From: a virus
Reading direction: 5' to 3' (one strand)
DNA: 51,452 nt
IMG/VR virus record: IMGVR_UViG_3300016461_000015
Location: 1 to 51,452 of that record
The notes below the pieces were generated by a model that saw only the letters and a list, made by a program, of their open reading frames with translations, ran no database searches and had not been told where the DNA came from. Positions 32,128 to 41,306 of this stretch are shown here, in pieces. The position numbers and the translations under genes are program-made. How positions within the stretch are numbered: the first letter of the stretch is position 1; every line of letters begins with the position of its first letter.

Positions 32128-32559
32128 ATGTCCTCCATTACGGCGGCCAACGCCATCATCATGCTTACCATTCCGGGGTTGTTCCCGGTACCGCAGCGCA
32201 TCCAAGGCTTCTCGGCCGACAACATCTATGACGCTGCCGAGCAGGAAGTCGTCGAAACTGCAATGGGTGTAGACGGCCTTCTCTCTGGCGGTTTTGTCTT
32301 CACCCCGGTTGAGCAGAATTTCTCGCTGCAAGCTGATTCCGTTTCGAACTTCATCTTCGAGCAATGGGCGGCGGCAATGATCAACAACCGGGATGTGTTC
32401 ACTGCCAATGGTCAGACTACTCTGACATCGGTCAATCGTACCTATGTCTCGACCAAAGGGTATCTGGTCAACAAATCGCCACTCCCGACAGCGGCGCGGA
32501 TTTTGCAGCCCCGGCGCTACATGATCCGCTGGGAGCGGGTCACGGCAAACCCGATCTGA
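32128..32559 (+). CDS. Tail tube protein
   Basis: 143 residues, directly after the sheath. Segments IQGFSADNIYDAAEQEVVETAM and GGFVFTPVEQNFSLQADS are typical of tube proteins paired with DUF3383 sheaths. It polymerises into the inner tube through which DNA passes. Confidence 0.85.
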   Translation: MSSITAANAIIMLTIPGLFPVPQRIQGFSADNIYDAAEQEVVETAMGVDGLLSGGFVFTPVEQNFSLQADSVSNFIFEQWAAAMINNRDVFTANGQTTLTSVNRTYVSTKGYLVNKSPLPTAARILQPRRYMIRWERVTANPI

Positions 32560-32569
32560 GGCTTGATCC

Positions 32570-33049
32570 ATGGCGCGTAAGGTCAAAGCAGTTACGATCT
32601 CAGATGATCGCCAGATTGATGCCGACGGGAAACCAATCGGCGAGATCAGCCGTGATGCTGGCAAGGTGTTCGTCATTCGGGAGATGCCGGCCAGCCAGGC
32701 CGAGAAGTGGGCCATGCGTGCGCTTCTCAGCGTGGCCCGTTCTGGTATCGACATTGGGCAGGCAGCCGGGCAGGGCATGCAGGGCATCGCCGTCATGGGC
32801 GTCAGCGCTTTGCTGTCATCCAACTGGGATGATGCCGAACCCCTGCTCGACGAAATGATGTCTTGCATCCAGATCAGGCCTGATCCAGCCAACGTCAATG
32901 TCGTGCGCAACCTCATAGAAGACGACATCGAGGAAGTGATGACCCGCATCAATCTGCGCCGGGAGGTGCTTGAATTGCATGTGGGTTTTTCGCTTGGCGG
33001 CGCCGCATCGAAGCCGACCTCGGACGCGACGCCTACGACGAAGGCCTGA
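32570..33049 (+). CDS. Tail assembly chaperone, short form
   Basis: 159 residues, helical (REMPASQAEKWAMRALLSVA), in the position of lambda G. The family binds the tape measure during tail assembly. A slippery heptamer at 32983-32989 in the correct reading phase lets some ribosomes shift to the -1 frame and continue into 32989-33225. The last 19 codons are specific to the unshifted product. Confidence 0.8.
   Translation: MARKVKAVTISDDRQIDADGKPIGEISRDAGKVFVIREMPASQAEKWAMRALLSVARSGIDIGQAAGQGMQGIAVMGVSALLSSNWDDAEPLLDEMMSCIQIRPDPANVNVVRNLIEDDIEEVMTRINLRREVLELHVGFSLGGAASKPTSDATPTTKA
32983..32989 (+). promoter_or_regulatory. -1 frameshift slippery site
   Basis: The heptamer G-GGT-TTT fits the X-XXY-YYZ rule for -1 slippage in the frame of the 32570 gene (codons GTG-GGT-TTT). 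After slipping, translation continues with TTC-GCT-TGG in an open frame to the stop at 33223. Confidence 0.8.
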
Positions 33050-33225
33050 TTGAGTACGCCAACGTTTCACGAGTGATAGGCGCGGTTCTTTCCCAGAAGC
33101 TGGCCACGCTGCGCGACCTTGATGAGTGGCTTGGCGTCGAGGACGTCTACGACTTGCTCGAGGTCGCGACGGTAGACGGCCATAACCGACGCATCATCAA
33201 TTCTCACAAGAAAACGGAAACCTGA
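32989..33225 (+). CDS. Tail assembly chaperone, frameshift extension
   Basis: A -1 frame with no start codon of its own. It encodes about 78 residues (FAWRRRIEADLGRDAYDEG, then LIEYANVSRVIGAVLSQ) in the style of the second chaperone domain (lambda T-like). Fused by frameshift at 32983-32989 it gives a 218-residue product. It ends by overlapping the tape-measure ATG. Confidence 0.75.
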   Translation, partial: FAWRRRIEADLGRDAYDEGLIEYANVSRVIGAVLSQKLATLRDLDEWLGVEDVYDLLEVATVDGHNRRIINSHKKTET

Positions 33226-35486
33226 TGGGCGTTTTGATCGACGAACTCATCGTGGCCTTGCGGCTCGATCCGAAGGACTTCAAAAAGGGCGAAAAGGAAG
33301 CTGCTTCCGCATTTCTCAAGACACGGGATCAGGCCGTCAAATCGGGCAAGGATGTCGAAGCGGCTTCGAACAAAGTTGCCGCCAGCATCCAGAAGATGGC
33401 CCGCGAAGTCATCACGCTCTTTGCCGTCATTGCGGGCTCTCGTTCGCTTGCCGATCTCATCAGCGGCCTTACCCTGGCCAATTCTGAGTTGGGCCGGTTC
33501 TCCGCCAACATGGCGGAATCGCCGCAGCAAGTCGCGGCGTGGCAGGCTGCGGCGCAGCGTTTCGGCGGTACTGGGCAGGTCACGGCCGAAACCATCCAGC
33601 GCATGGGCAAGGCGCTGTATGACTTGCGGTTTCAAGGCAAAGCACTGCCGCAGGCGTTCTACCAGCTTGAAGCAGCTACCGGCCGGCTGATCTCGACCGA
33701 TAAGGGCCCGATCGCTTTTCTAGAGCAGACTTCGGCCGCGCTGAAGAATTTGGCGGCAACCGATCCAGCCCGCGCATTCAACATCGCGCAAGAACTTGGC
33801 ATCGACCCCGGCACATTTGCCCTGATGAAGGATCAAGGTGCAGCCGTTGGGGCTTACGTCGCCGAAATCGAAAAATCGATTTCGCCGTCCGGCCGGGCGA
33901 TCAAGGCAGCGCAAGACCTTCAGAATGCCTGGTTCACGCTGACCCAACAGGTCGGTTCGCTGATCAACAAGCTCTATGAGTTGGCCGGACCACCGATCAC
34001 CGATCTCATCAACAAGATGACGGCCTGGTTGGGTGCCAACAAGGATTGGCTCGCCAGCGAAATTTCCGACAAGGTTGCCAAGTTCGCTGACTATCTGGCG
34101 AAGATCGACTGGAACGCCGTCGGCGCTGGTTTGAAGAGTTTCGGTGACGGCGCCAAGTCTGCCGCCGATGCCGTTGGTGGTCTCACCAACGCGCTCGAAA
34201 TCATGTTCGGCCTATGGGCTGGTGGCAAGGCGGCAAAGTTCCTGTTCGGCGGGGCCATTGCGAGTGGTGCCGGTGCTGCCGCAGCGGGTGGAGGGGCTGC
34301 CGCGGCCGGTGGTGCAGGTATTGGTGGCTTAGCGCGCGGCCTTCTTGGCCGTGTTTCCCCATGGATAGCTATGCTCAGCCTATCGGGTGACAGTGCAAAG
34401 AATGCGGGTAGCTGGCGTGATGATCCGCGCGCCGACGAATGGGTCGCCCAATGGGCGAAGATGCGCGGCATTCCGGAGGGACCAGGTTCTGGTCCCCATG
34501 GGCGTGGTCCCGGCCGCGATCGTGGTGATCGAGAGCGACAAAACTCACTCGACGGCTTCTTGAACGGTCCAGTCGACGGTCGCCCGGTTTCGAAGTCAAA
34601 CCCGCTTCCGGTCATGCCGGTCTCCAACGAAGTTGGCGGCGGTGGTTTCTGGTCAAATCTCTGGAAGGGGATCACCGGAGCCATGTCTGGCGCGTCCGCT
34701 GGCCCCATGGGTTCTGGTGGCAGTCTGATTTCGGCTGGGGCGAGCGGCGGAGGCCTCGCCGGTGGCAGCGATTTTGCCGTCAGCGGTCGAAGTGCCGGTG
34801 AACGAGGTTGGTGGACGAAGGACCGGCAGCGTCAAGCCTACCAGATGCTGACAGAGGGCGGCGTGTCGCCTCATGGTGCAAAAGGACTTATCTCGCGGTG
34901 GATGAATGTCGAGGCCTCTGGTGGTCCGTCGTCGGTTAATTCTATCGGCGCAACTGGGATTGCCCAATGGCTCGGCTCTCGGAAAGCCGGAATGCTTCAG
35001 CACGCTCGCGAACTCGGCAAGGATTGGCGCGATTTCGAGACGCAAGTCAAATATGTGCTGAAGGAGATCAACTCTGGCAAGGCTGGCGGTGGGTCTGAAT
35101 CAGCACTTCGCACGGCTCGCAATGATCGCGAGGGCGCTATTGCCGCCTCCCGGTTTGAACGAGCTGAGGGTTACAATCCGCGAACTGGCGTAGACAATTT
35201 CACCGGCAGGACGGCCGGCGGTATGCGCGGAATGGATTCATATCTGTTGAGACCGGAACAGCCGGGGATTGCCACGGGCGCCAAAGGCTCGGCGGCAATC
35301 TCTTCAGCGAACAACGACAACCGTCGTTACGCCAACAGCGTGTCTTCGAACACATCGATCGGCAACATGAACATCCATACCCAAGCCTCTGATCCGCACG
35401 GCATTGCCGATGCCATTTGGGGCGATATCGACAAGCGCATGAAACATTCCGCCAATGCCACGGCGGCGAACTTTGGTCCGACCTGA
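33225..35486 (+). CDS. Tape measure protein with tail lysozyme domain
   Basis: 753 residues. The N-terminal part is helical and starts GVLIDELIVALRLDPKDFKKG as in phage tape measures. A Gly/Ala-rich stretch lies near residue 345. Residues about 525-620 match a phage tail lysozyme: RQRQAYQMLTEGGVSPHGAK, then VEASGGPSSVNSIGATGIAQW. It sets tail length and probably cuts peptidoglycan during DNA entry. Confidence 0.88.
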   Translation: MGVLIDELIVALRLDPKDFKKGEKEAASAFLKTRDQAVKSGKDVEAASNKVAASIQKMAREVITLFAVIAGSRSLADLISGLTLANSELGRFSANMAESPQQVAAWQAAAQRFGGTGQVTAETIQRMGKALYDLRFQGKALPQAFYQLEAATGRLISTDKGPIAFLEQTSAALKNLAATDPARAFNIAQELGIDPGTFALMKDQGAAVGAYVAEIEKSISPSGRAIKAAQDLQNAWFTLTQQVGSLINKLYELAGPPITDLINKMTAWLGANKDWLASEISDKVAKFADYLAKIDWNAVGAGLKSFGDGAKSAADAVGGLTNALEIMFGLWAGGKAAKFLFGGAIASGAGAAAAGGGAAAAGGAGIGGLARGLLGRVSPWIAMLSLSGDSAKNAGSWRDDPRADEWVAQWAKMRGIPEGPGSGPHGRGPGRDRGDRERQNSLDGFLNGPVDGRPVSKSNPLPVMPVSNEVGGGGFWSNLWKGITGAMSGASAGPMGSGGSLISAGASGGGLAGGSDFAVSGRSAGERGWWTKDRQRQAYQMLTEGGVSPHGAKGLISRWMNVEASGGPSSVNSIGATGIAQWLGSRKAGMLQHARELGKDWRDFETQVKYVLKEINSGKAGGGSESALRTARNDREGAIAASRFERAEGYNPRTGVDNFTGRTAGGMRGMDSYLLRPEQPGIATGAKGSAAISSANNDNRRYANSVSSNTSIGNMNIHTQASDPHGIADAIWGDIDKRMKHSANATAANFGPT

Positions 35487-36040
35487 TGGCTCTTGAACTC
35501 CTCCTCGCCGACGCGCTTTCCCTGATATTTCGAGGCAGGGCATCGGCATGGGGCATCTATCGCGGTGGCATTCCGGTCGTGATTGCCGACAGCATCACCG
35601 CGTTCGACTTCCGGAAGCAGTGGGCGATCTCTGACTATCCCGTCGAGCGCGGTTCATTCGAGAGCTACGACAAGGTCGAAGTGCCCTATGGCACGAGGCT
35701 CCGGTTCGCCGCCGGCGGCAATGAAGCTCGGCAGCAGGCATTGCTATCTTCGATATCGGCGATAGCAGGCGATCTGCAGCTCTATAACATCGTGACCCCG
35801 GCAAGGGTCTATCTGAACGCAAATATCGAACGCTACGACTATGCGCAGACCGCAACGAACGGTGTTGGTCTGATGCAGGTCGATGTGACCGTGATCGAAA
35901 TCAGAGAAGCCGGTGGTGGCATGTTCTCCGCAACGAAAAGCCCGACAGTTGCGGGGCTGGTCAATGGAGGGCCGGTTCAGCCCGTTGCGCCAACCGCAGC
36001 ACAATTCGGTGCTAGCGGACTTCCAGCAGGGCCATTCTGA
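35486..36040 (+). CDS. Baseplate/tail protein downstream of tape measure (184 aa)
   Basis: ATG 35486 overlaps the tape-measure stop. Segments DFRKQWAISDYPVERGSFESYDK and GLMQVDVTVIEIREAG are typical of small baseplate hub-associated proteins found in this position. The end is Pro-rich. Likely part of the inner baseplate. Confidence 0.65.
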   Translation: MALELLLADALSLIFRGRASAWGIYRGGIPVVIADSITAFDFRKQWAISDYPVERGSFESYDKVEVPYGTRLRFAAGGNEARQQALLSSISAIAGDLQLYNIVTPARVYLNANIERYDYAQTATNGVGLMQVDVTVIEIREAGGGMFSATKSPTVAGLVNGGPVQPVAPTAAQFGASGLPAGPF

Positions 36041-36345
36041 TGCTGATTGTTCCGCTTCAAGCCGTGCCTAACCAGGCGGTCCGGGTGCAACTCAACAACC
36101 AGCAATGCCAGTTCAACATTTATCAAAAGGATCAAGGCTTGTTCCTCGACCTTCTGGTTGACAACTCACCGATGGTGATGGGCGTGATTTGCCAACGTGC
36201 CAACCGGATCGTGCGAGATGCGTATCTCGGCTTCCTGGGTGATCTGATGTGGATCGATACCCAGGGAACGAACGATCCGGAATACTCAGGCATCGGATCG
36301 AGGTATGTGCTGGCGTACCTCTTTCCCGATGAAATCGGGCCCTGA
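36040..36345 (+). CDS. Baseplate plug-like protein (Pam3 gp18 type)
   Basis: 101 residues: MLIVPLQAVPNQAVRVQLNNQ and YQKDQGLFLDLLVDNSPMVMG resemble the gp18 plug of cyanophage Pam3 and related DUF6983 proteins, which cap the tail tube inside the baseplate. It overlaps the previous gene by one base. Confidence 0.7.
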   Translation: MLIVPLQAVPNQAVRVQLNNQQCQFNIYQKDQGLFLDLLVDNSPMVMGVICQRANRIVRDAYLGFLGDLMWIDTQGTNDPEYSGIGSRYVLAYLFPDEIGP

Positions 36346-36349
36346 TTGA

Positions 36350-36769
36350 TCAGTCACAGCGGGACCAGTTAAGCATCGATCGCTGGTTTGGGGCATGTCC
36401 TTCACACCAGTGCATGCTTTGGAGCTTTTCAGAATAGACCTGCCGTTCGTCACATGCGTCGGAAGTCGCCGGTTCTTCAGTTCCACCTCGGCAGCGCTCA
36501 TTTGCGCCTTCCCAGAACACGGCATAGGCCATTGCAGTCGCGTCTTGAGTGCAAGCGAACTGGGTGTGGCCCTTGCTCTGGCATATGGAAACATAAGGGC
36601 TGAAGGTGCCATTGCAGTTGACTATGGCTGCCTCGGGTGTGGCGCCGCCAAGCATTCGAAGGCAGTATTCATAGTTTCCCACCTTGCCAGGCGGGATTTC
36701 GGTTGCAGCGGCGGACAGTACGCCTGCTACGATCGCGAGAAGAGTAGTCAGAATCCGAGCAAAAACCAT
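36350..36769 (-). CDS. Secreted Cys-rich cargo protein (moron)
   Basis: ATG 36769 gives a 139-residue product with a signal peptide (MVFARILTTLLAIVAGVLSA, cleavage after Ala-Ala-Ala). The mature part has about seven cysteines (CLRMLGG, CNGTFSPYVSICQ, HWCEG). An inverted repeat (36770-36779 / 36788-36797) precedes the ATG and includes the G-rich ribosome site. It lies on the opposite strand inside the baseplate operon, a typical moron position. A periplasmic role such as superinfection exclusion is possible. Confidence 0.65.
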   Translation of the reverse strand: MVFARILTTLLAIVAGVLSAAATEIPPGKVGNYEYCLRMLGGATPEAAIVNCNGTFSPYVSICQSKGHTQFACTQDATAMAYAVFWEGANERCRGGTEEPATSDACDERQVYSEKLQSMHWCEGHAPNQRSMLNWSRCD

Positions 36770-36832
36770 GGTTGCCCCCGTTGAGATGGGGACAACCATA
36801 TCCGTTGGATTGGAGATTCTGAAGTAGTCGGG

Positions 36833-37141
36833 CTAGGCGACCTTAAGAGTCGGAATTGCCGAGACATCAACCTCGCGTTCGGCCCGTTCCAGATCATATG
36901 CCTGCTGGAGATTCAGCCAGAAGAACGGGCTGTTTCCGAGCAATTTTCCGAACCGGAGGGCCATCGTGACGGTCACGGGCTGCTTCTCGTCGATAATGTC
37001 GTAGAGCGTCTGTCTGCTGATGCCGAGCATCTTTGCGATCTCAGTCTTGGACTTATCCAGCGCAGGAATGATGTCTTCGCGCAGAAGTTCCCCCGGATGC
37101 ATCGGGGGAAGCCCGCGCTTGATAGGAGATGATGTAGTCAT
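36833..37141 (-). CDS. higA: HigA-type antitoxin
   Basis: 102 residues. It begins with MHPGELLREDIIPALDKSKTE after a short leader and has an XRE helix-turn-helix (MLGISRQTLYDIIDEKQPV), the HigA pattern. It binds HigB and the operator. The ATG overlaps the higB stop codon (TGATG). Toxin-first gene order is characteristic of higBA. Confidence 0.9.
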   Translation of the reverse strand: MTTSSPIKRGLPPMHPGELLREDIIPALDKSKTEIAKMLGISRQTLYDIIDEKQPVTVTMALRFGKLLGNSPFFWLNLQQAYDLERAEREVDVSAIPTLKVA

Positions 37142-37419
37142 CAGTGGTAATCCTCTAATTCAACGTTGGTGACGTGTTCGCCGTCCCAGCCGAATGTGAT
37201 GCGCCAATTGCCGGTAACGCGGACCGAATAGCGGCCCTTGTCCTGACCTGAGAGGCCGTGAAAACGATAGCCAGGAAGGTCCATGTCTTCCGGTGCAGAC
37301 GCAGCTTCAAGCGCGCGCAGGATGCGGGACACTCGCTTGTCATCCTGAACACTCAGACCGCGTGGGTTTCCGGTCTCGAAGAACCGTTGCAGGGCTTTGT
37401 TTCGGAACGACACGATCAT
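37141..37419 (-). CDS. higB: HigB/RelE-type toxin
   Basis: 92 residues, RelE superfamily: FRNKALQRFFETGNPRGLS, then GYRFHGLSGQDKGRYSVRV and NWRITFGWDG. Family members cut mRNA at the ribosome. It has its own promoter with operator half-sites, and the -10 box ends 6 nt before the ATG, so the mRNA is probably leaderless. It is inserted between baseplate genes, so it is accessory cargo. Confidence 0.9.
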   Translation of the reverse strand: MIVSFRNKALQRFFETGNPRGLSVQDDKRVSRILRALEAASAPEDMDLPGYRFHGLSGQDKGRYSVRVTGNWRITFGWDGEHVTNVELEDYH

Positions 37420-37466
37420 TTCTGTAAGGTACCAGCTTACGGAAATATGTCAAGCACTACCTTACA
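37420..37466 (-). promoter_or_regulatory. higBA promoter and operator
   Basis: Minus-strand -35 TTGACA (37453-37448) and a -10-like TACCTT (37431-37426) spaced by 16 bp. They are flanked by a 9-bp inverted repeat, TGTAAGGTA (37423-37431) and TACCTTACA (37458-37466), the expected site for the HigA repressor; one arm covers the -10. Six bases separate the -10 from the ATG. Confidence 0.75.
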
Positions 37467-37497
37467 AAATAGCCACGCTCATTGATCGGAACTCCAT

Positions 37498-38364
37498 ATG
37501 TCCTTCACGAAAAAGCGCATCGTGACGGACATCTCGCTGGCGAGCGGACAATTCAGCATCGGCGGCGGTAACACTGCAGCGCTGAAAGGCCTGCGCACGT
37601 CGTGCATCATCGAAGTCAACGGCGGCTTCAGCCAGTCCAATATGCAGATGGCAATCTACGGGCTTCCCCTTAGCCTGATGAACCAACTGAGCAACGTCGG
37701 CAGGGATCTGAATAAGTCGCTACTGAACACAATTACTGTGCAGGCTGGCGATGATGAGATGGGAATGCATCTTGTCTTCCAAGGCCAGATTTTTCGAGCA
37801 TTCGTCGATGCGCGAGCAATGCCGGAAGTGGCGTTTCGTATCCAGGCCGTACCTGGTGGATTTGACAAGGTCAAACCGGCGACGCCGATGTCGATCAACG
37901 GCAGTGGCGATGTCGCTCAGATGATGAGCCAGATCGCCGGCCAGATGAACCTCACCTTCGAGAGCAACGGCGTCAGTGTGAAACTGGCCAACCCGTATTA
38001 TGCGGGAACGCCATTCCAACAAGCCGCCAATATCGCCCGAGATGCTGGCATCGAATGGATCATTGATCGCGGAACACTCGCAATCTCCCCGCCCGGAAAA
38101 CCGAGACAGGGCGAGGCGGTACTGATTTCTCCGACCACCGGTCTCGTCGGATATCCGATGTTTAATGAAGCGCAGGTGATCTGCCAGTGTCTTTTCAACC
38201 CGGCGTACAAGATGGGTGGCCAGGTCGAAATCCAGTCTGATCTCACTTCGGCGCGCGGGAAGTGGAAGGTCGGTCAATTGTTCCACTACCTCGACGCCGA
38301 AGTGCCTAAAGGCAAATGGTTCACCATTGTGAGCTGCTATCAAATGTCGGAGACGGTCGGATGA
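37498..38364 (+). CDS. Baseplate hub protein (gp44-like)
   Basis: 288 residues. The regular order (plug, hub, spike, wedge, J) and segments such as GLRTSCIIEVNGGFSQSNMQM and YAGTPFQQAANIARDAGIEW fit hub proteins of DUF3383-sheath phages. It forms the trimeric hub holding the spike. It resumes the plus-strand operon after the cargo island. Confidence 0.75.
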   Translation: MSFTKKRIVTDISLASGQFSIGGGNTAALKGLRTSCIIEVNGGFSQSNMQMAIYGLPLSLMNQLSNVGRDLNKSLLNTITVQAGDDEMGMHLVFQGQIFRAFVDARAMPEVAFRIQAVPGGFDKVKPATPMSINGSGDVAQMMSQIAGQMNLTFESNGVSVKLANPYYAGTPFQQAANIARDAGIEWIIDRGTLAISPPGKPRQGEAVLISPTTGLVGYPMFNEAQVICQCLFNPAYKMGGQVEIQSDLTSARGKWKVGQLFHYLDAEVPKGKWFTIVSCYQMSETVG

Positions 38365-39020
38365 GTGAGAGCTTCTTCGGCCAGCAGGGCGTTTCGGATG
38401 CGGCGGGCGAGAGCAACACCACGGAATTCCAGATCAGGCAGGCGTTGGCACAAGTCCGCACCAATGTGCCGGTCAAAGTCATTGCGGTGCATGGCGGGGG
38501 CGTTGGCAAGCCGCCTACGGTCGACGTCCAGATCATGGTCAACCAAGTCGATGGCGTCGGCAAGAAAACCGATCACGGCACCATCTACGGTATTGCGGTT
38601 TCCCGAAACCAAGGCGGCGGCAACGCCATCATCAATGACCCTGTGATAGGCGATGTCGGCTTCATGTCCGTAGCCGACCGCGATATCTCGGCCCTGAAAT
38701 CAAACGACGGCAAGCAATCAAATCCGGGCAGTAAACGGCGTCACAGCCTCTCCGATGGCGTCTACCAGCGCGGGATGCTCAATCCGAACAATCCCGATCA
38801 GTTTGTCCACTTCCGGTCGGATGGCATTACCCTGGCCGACAAGAACGGGAACATCCTGGAGTTCAATGCCGGCGGCATCATCAAAATCACAGGCACGCTT
38901 CACGTGACTGGCGATGTTGTTGCGGGTTTCGGTGCCGGCTCAGTTTCGCTGCTCAACCACCTTCATTCCGGTGTTGTTCCGGGCGGGGGAAACACAGCTT
39001 CACCAGTTCCGGGGACATGA
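38361..39020 (+). CDS. Baseplate spike protein (gp138/gpV-like)
   Basis: 219 residues; ATG 38361 overlaps the hub stop. The N-terminal OB-like part (VPVKVIAVHGGGVGKPPTVDV, QVDGVGKKTDHGTIYGIAV) matches the Gp138 N-terminal domain. The C-terminus is a short beta-helical tip (ITGTLHVTGDVVAGFGAGSV). It pierces the outer membrane on contraction. Confidence 0.82.
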   Translation: MSESFFGQQGVSDAAGESNTTEFQIRQALAQVRTNVPVKVIAVHGGGVGKPPTVDVQIMVNQVDGVGKKTDHGTIYGIAVSRNQGGGNAIINDPVIGDVGFMSVADRDISALKSNDGKQSNPGSKRRHSLSDGVYQRGMLNPNNPDQFVHFRSDGITLADKNGNILEFNAGGIIKITGTLHVTGDVVAGFGAGSVSLLNHLHSGVVPGGGNTASPVPGT

Positions 39021-39021
39021 G

Positions 39022-39372
39022 ATGAAGACGCTTATGCTCGCCCCCGACGCCTGGGATTTGACCGTAGACGCATCTGGCAACATCGCGCTTGCATCCGAGC
39101 CCTATGCCTTGGCTCAGGATGCGGCGAGCGCGATCCGCCTGTTTCAGGGCGAATTGTATTTCGACACTCAGCCCGGCATTCCGTACTTCCAGCAGATATT
39201 AGGGCAGGCGCCTCCGATCTCCTTGATGAAGGCGTGGTTCGTGCGTTCGGCTATGACTGTGCCGGGAGTGGTATCGGCCGTGGCTTATATCTCGGAATGG
39301 ACTGATCGGACGGTTCGCGGACAGGTTCAGGTCAAAGACAGCAACGGCAACATCACGGCAGCATCGTTCTGA
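39022..39372 (+). CDS. Baseplate wedge protein (gp25/Mu gp46-like)
   Basis: 116 residues. [21 protein letters not shown] followed by [20 protein letters not shown] is typical of the gp25/W-type wedge protein immediately before baseplate J. It initiates sheath assembly from the baseplate. Confidence 0.8.
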   Translation: MKTLMLAPDAWDLTVDASGNIALASEPYALAQDAASAIRLFQGELYFDTQPGIPYFQQILGQAPPISLMKAWFVRSAMTVPGVVSAVAYISEWTDRTVRGQVQVKDSNGNITAASF

Positions 39373-39374
39373 TC

Positions 39375-40814
39375 ATGGCAGTCACGACCAATGTGCCGCG
39401 CCCGAGCTTCGGGCCGCGGGGTTTCGTCATTCCGTCCACACAAGAAGTGCTGGATGGCGTGCGGGCCGACATCAATGGTGCATTCGGTGGTGGGCTCAAT
39501 CCAGCACTGGAAACGCCACAAGGTCAGTTGGCCTCAAGCGAGGCAGCCGTCGTCCTCAATACCGATGCCAACTTCCTAGTCCTGACTCAGATGTTTGATC
39601 CGGCCTTTTCCTTTGGCCGATATCAGGATGCGCTTGGCCGCATATACTTCATTTCGCGGAACCCATCGCAGCCGACGGTAACCTCATGTGTCTGCACCGG
39701 TCTTGCCGGTGTCGTCATCGCGCAGGGTGCCCTGGCGATCGATACGGCAGGTAACCGGTATGTCTGCATCGACGGGGGCACCATTCCCGTTGGTGGTTCG
39801 ATCACGCTGAGCTTCGCCAATTTGTTGCCGGGTCCAATCCCGTGCGCAGCAGGAACGCTAAACCAGATCTATCAAGCCATTCCGGGCTGGGATTCGATAA
39901 CCAACCCGAGCGCTGGCGTGCTTGGCAACAACGTCGAGAGCCGTGCAGAATTCGAGGCACGGCGCGCGGCGTCAGTTGCGCACAATTCCATCGGATCGTT
40001 GCCCTCTGTGCTTGGTGCGATCCTGACCGTACCGAACGTCATCGATGCGTTTGTGACCGAAAATGTGAGCAATTCGCCGCAGACCATCGGAGGCGTGGTC
40101 CTCAATCCCAATTCAATCTATGCCGCAGTGGTGGGTGGAACCGCAGATGCCGTCGCGCAAGCGATCTGGTCGCGTAAGGCGCCTGGTTGCGCATACAACG
40201 GGAACACGACTGTGACCGTGCTCGATCGGAGCGCGGGCTATGTGCCGCCGTATCCGTCGTACTCGGTTTCGTTTGAGCGGCCAAACGCATTGCCCATCCT
40301 CTTTGCGGTGGAGATCAACAATTCGGTTTTGGTCCCGGCCGACGCGGCCTCGCAAATTCAAAACGCCATCATCAATGCCTTTGCAGGGCTCGATAACGGG
40401 CCGAGGGCGAAAATCGGCGCTTCTCTATTCGCAAGCCGCTTCTATGGACCCTTGGCCGCACTTGGCTCATGGGTTCAGATCGTCTCAATCAAAATCGGCT
40501 CGACGAACAGTACTTCGGCGTCGTTCACGGGGTCAATCAGTGGTACTACCCTGACGGTCTCATCTGTTTCTTCAGGCGCATTGGCGGCAGGCCAAACCAT
40601 CTCCGACACATCGGGAAATCTGGTTGTCGGCACGAAGATCGTAAGCCAATTGACCGGATCCGCTGGTGGAACCGGTACCTACACGGTGAGCAATTCCCAA
40701 ACCGTTGGTTCGGAAGCCATGAAATCGGCTGTGGCGAGTCTATTCGAGATCGGTGTGAACATTGATCAGATACCGACCATCACGGCGGCCAACATCATTG
40801 TCACGCTGTCCTAG
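39375..40814 (+). CDS. Baseplate J-like wedge protein with inserted beta domain
   Basis: 479 residues. The baseplate J pattern is clear: [22 protein letters not shown] at the N-terminus, [21 protein letters not shown], and [21 protein letters not shown]. Residues about 383-450 carry the [12 protein letters not shown]...[11 protein letters not shown] domain shared with the sheath and terminator proteins. Its end overlaps the antisense HNH gene by 14 bp. Confidence 0.85.
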   Translation: MAVTTNVPRPSFGPRGFVIPSTQEVLDGVRADINGAFGGGLNPALETPQGQLASSEAAVVLNTDANFLVLTQMFDPAFSFGRYQDALGRIYFISRNPSQPTVTSCVCTGLAGVVIAQGALAIDTAGNRYVCIDGGTIPVGGSITLSFANLLPGPIPCAAGTLNQIYQAIPGWDSITNPSAGVLGNNVESRAEFEARRAASVAHNSIGSLPSVLGAILTVPNVIDAFVTENVSNSPQTIGGVVLNPNSIYAAVVGGTADAVAQAIWSRKAPGCAYNGNTTVTVLDRSAGYVPPYPSYSVSFERPNALPILFAVEINNSVLVPADAASQIQNAIINAFAGLDNGPRAKIGASLFASRFYGPLAALGSWVQIVSIKIGSTNSTSASFTGSISGTTLTVSSVSSGALAAGQTISDTSGNLVVGTKIVSQLTGSAGGTGTYTVSNSQTVGSEAMKSAVASLFEIGVNIDQIPTITAANIIVTLS

Positions 40815-41271
40815 GGATATGGCGCCAAGATAGGCCTTGTCTGATCTCGTTGATGGTGGCTCTGGAAACCCCATATTTAATGGCTGCCTGAGCGGCATTC
40901 TCATCGCGCTTCAAGATGGCGATGACATCGGCTTCGGTAAGAATTGCGCAGCCGTGCTGGCTTCCCTTTGCGCCGCGATTTTTTCTGACCATGTCGTCAA
41001 TGTTTCGGGCCTGGACACCGATACTTAGATGGCGGGGATTGCAACATTTGCGATTGTCGCAGGAATGCATGACAACAAAACCATCTGGGATGGTGGCACC
41101 TAGAAACTCCAGCGCTATGCGATGAGAGTTTCGCATTTTGCCCTGATGCCAAAATTGACCGTAGCCGTTGGGGATCATCACGGCTTGCCACTCCCAGCAC
41201 TCGTCGGGCGAGGCGATTTTTACTTTTTCTGAGAAGCGCTTAGGCCAGTTTGCAGGGAGATCGGTTTCCAT
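40801..41271 (-). CDS. HNH homing endonuclease, antisense in tail operon
   Basis: 156 residues from the ATG at 41271; an ATG two codons earlier is possible. The HNH_3 motif is [10 protein letters not shown] followed by [18 protein letters not shown]. The C-terminus has a helix-turn-helix ([18 protein letters not shown]) as in modular homing nucleases. It interrupts the baseplate operon between J and the DUF2612 gene. A promoter places its -10 six bases before the ATG. Confidence 0.88.
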   Translation of the reverse strand: METDLPANWPKRFSEKVKIASPDECWEWQAVMIPNGYGQFWHQGKMRNSHRIALEFLGATIPDGFVVMHSCDNRKCCNPRHLSIGVQARNIDDMVRKNRGAKGSQHGCAILTEADVIAILKRDENAAQAAIKYGVSRATINEIRQGLSWRHIPRTA

Positions 41272-41306
41272 GCACACAGTCTATGGTCTGTCGTGGTTTG
41301 GGGCAA
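41272..41306 (-). promoter_or_regulatory. Promoter for antisense HNH gene
   Basis: Minus-strand TTGCCC (41306-41301), 17-bp spacer, TAGACT (41283-41278), then six bases to ATG 41271. This predicts a leaderless message. It overlaps the ribosome-site region of the plus-strand gene at 41313. Confidence 0.5.
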
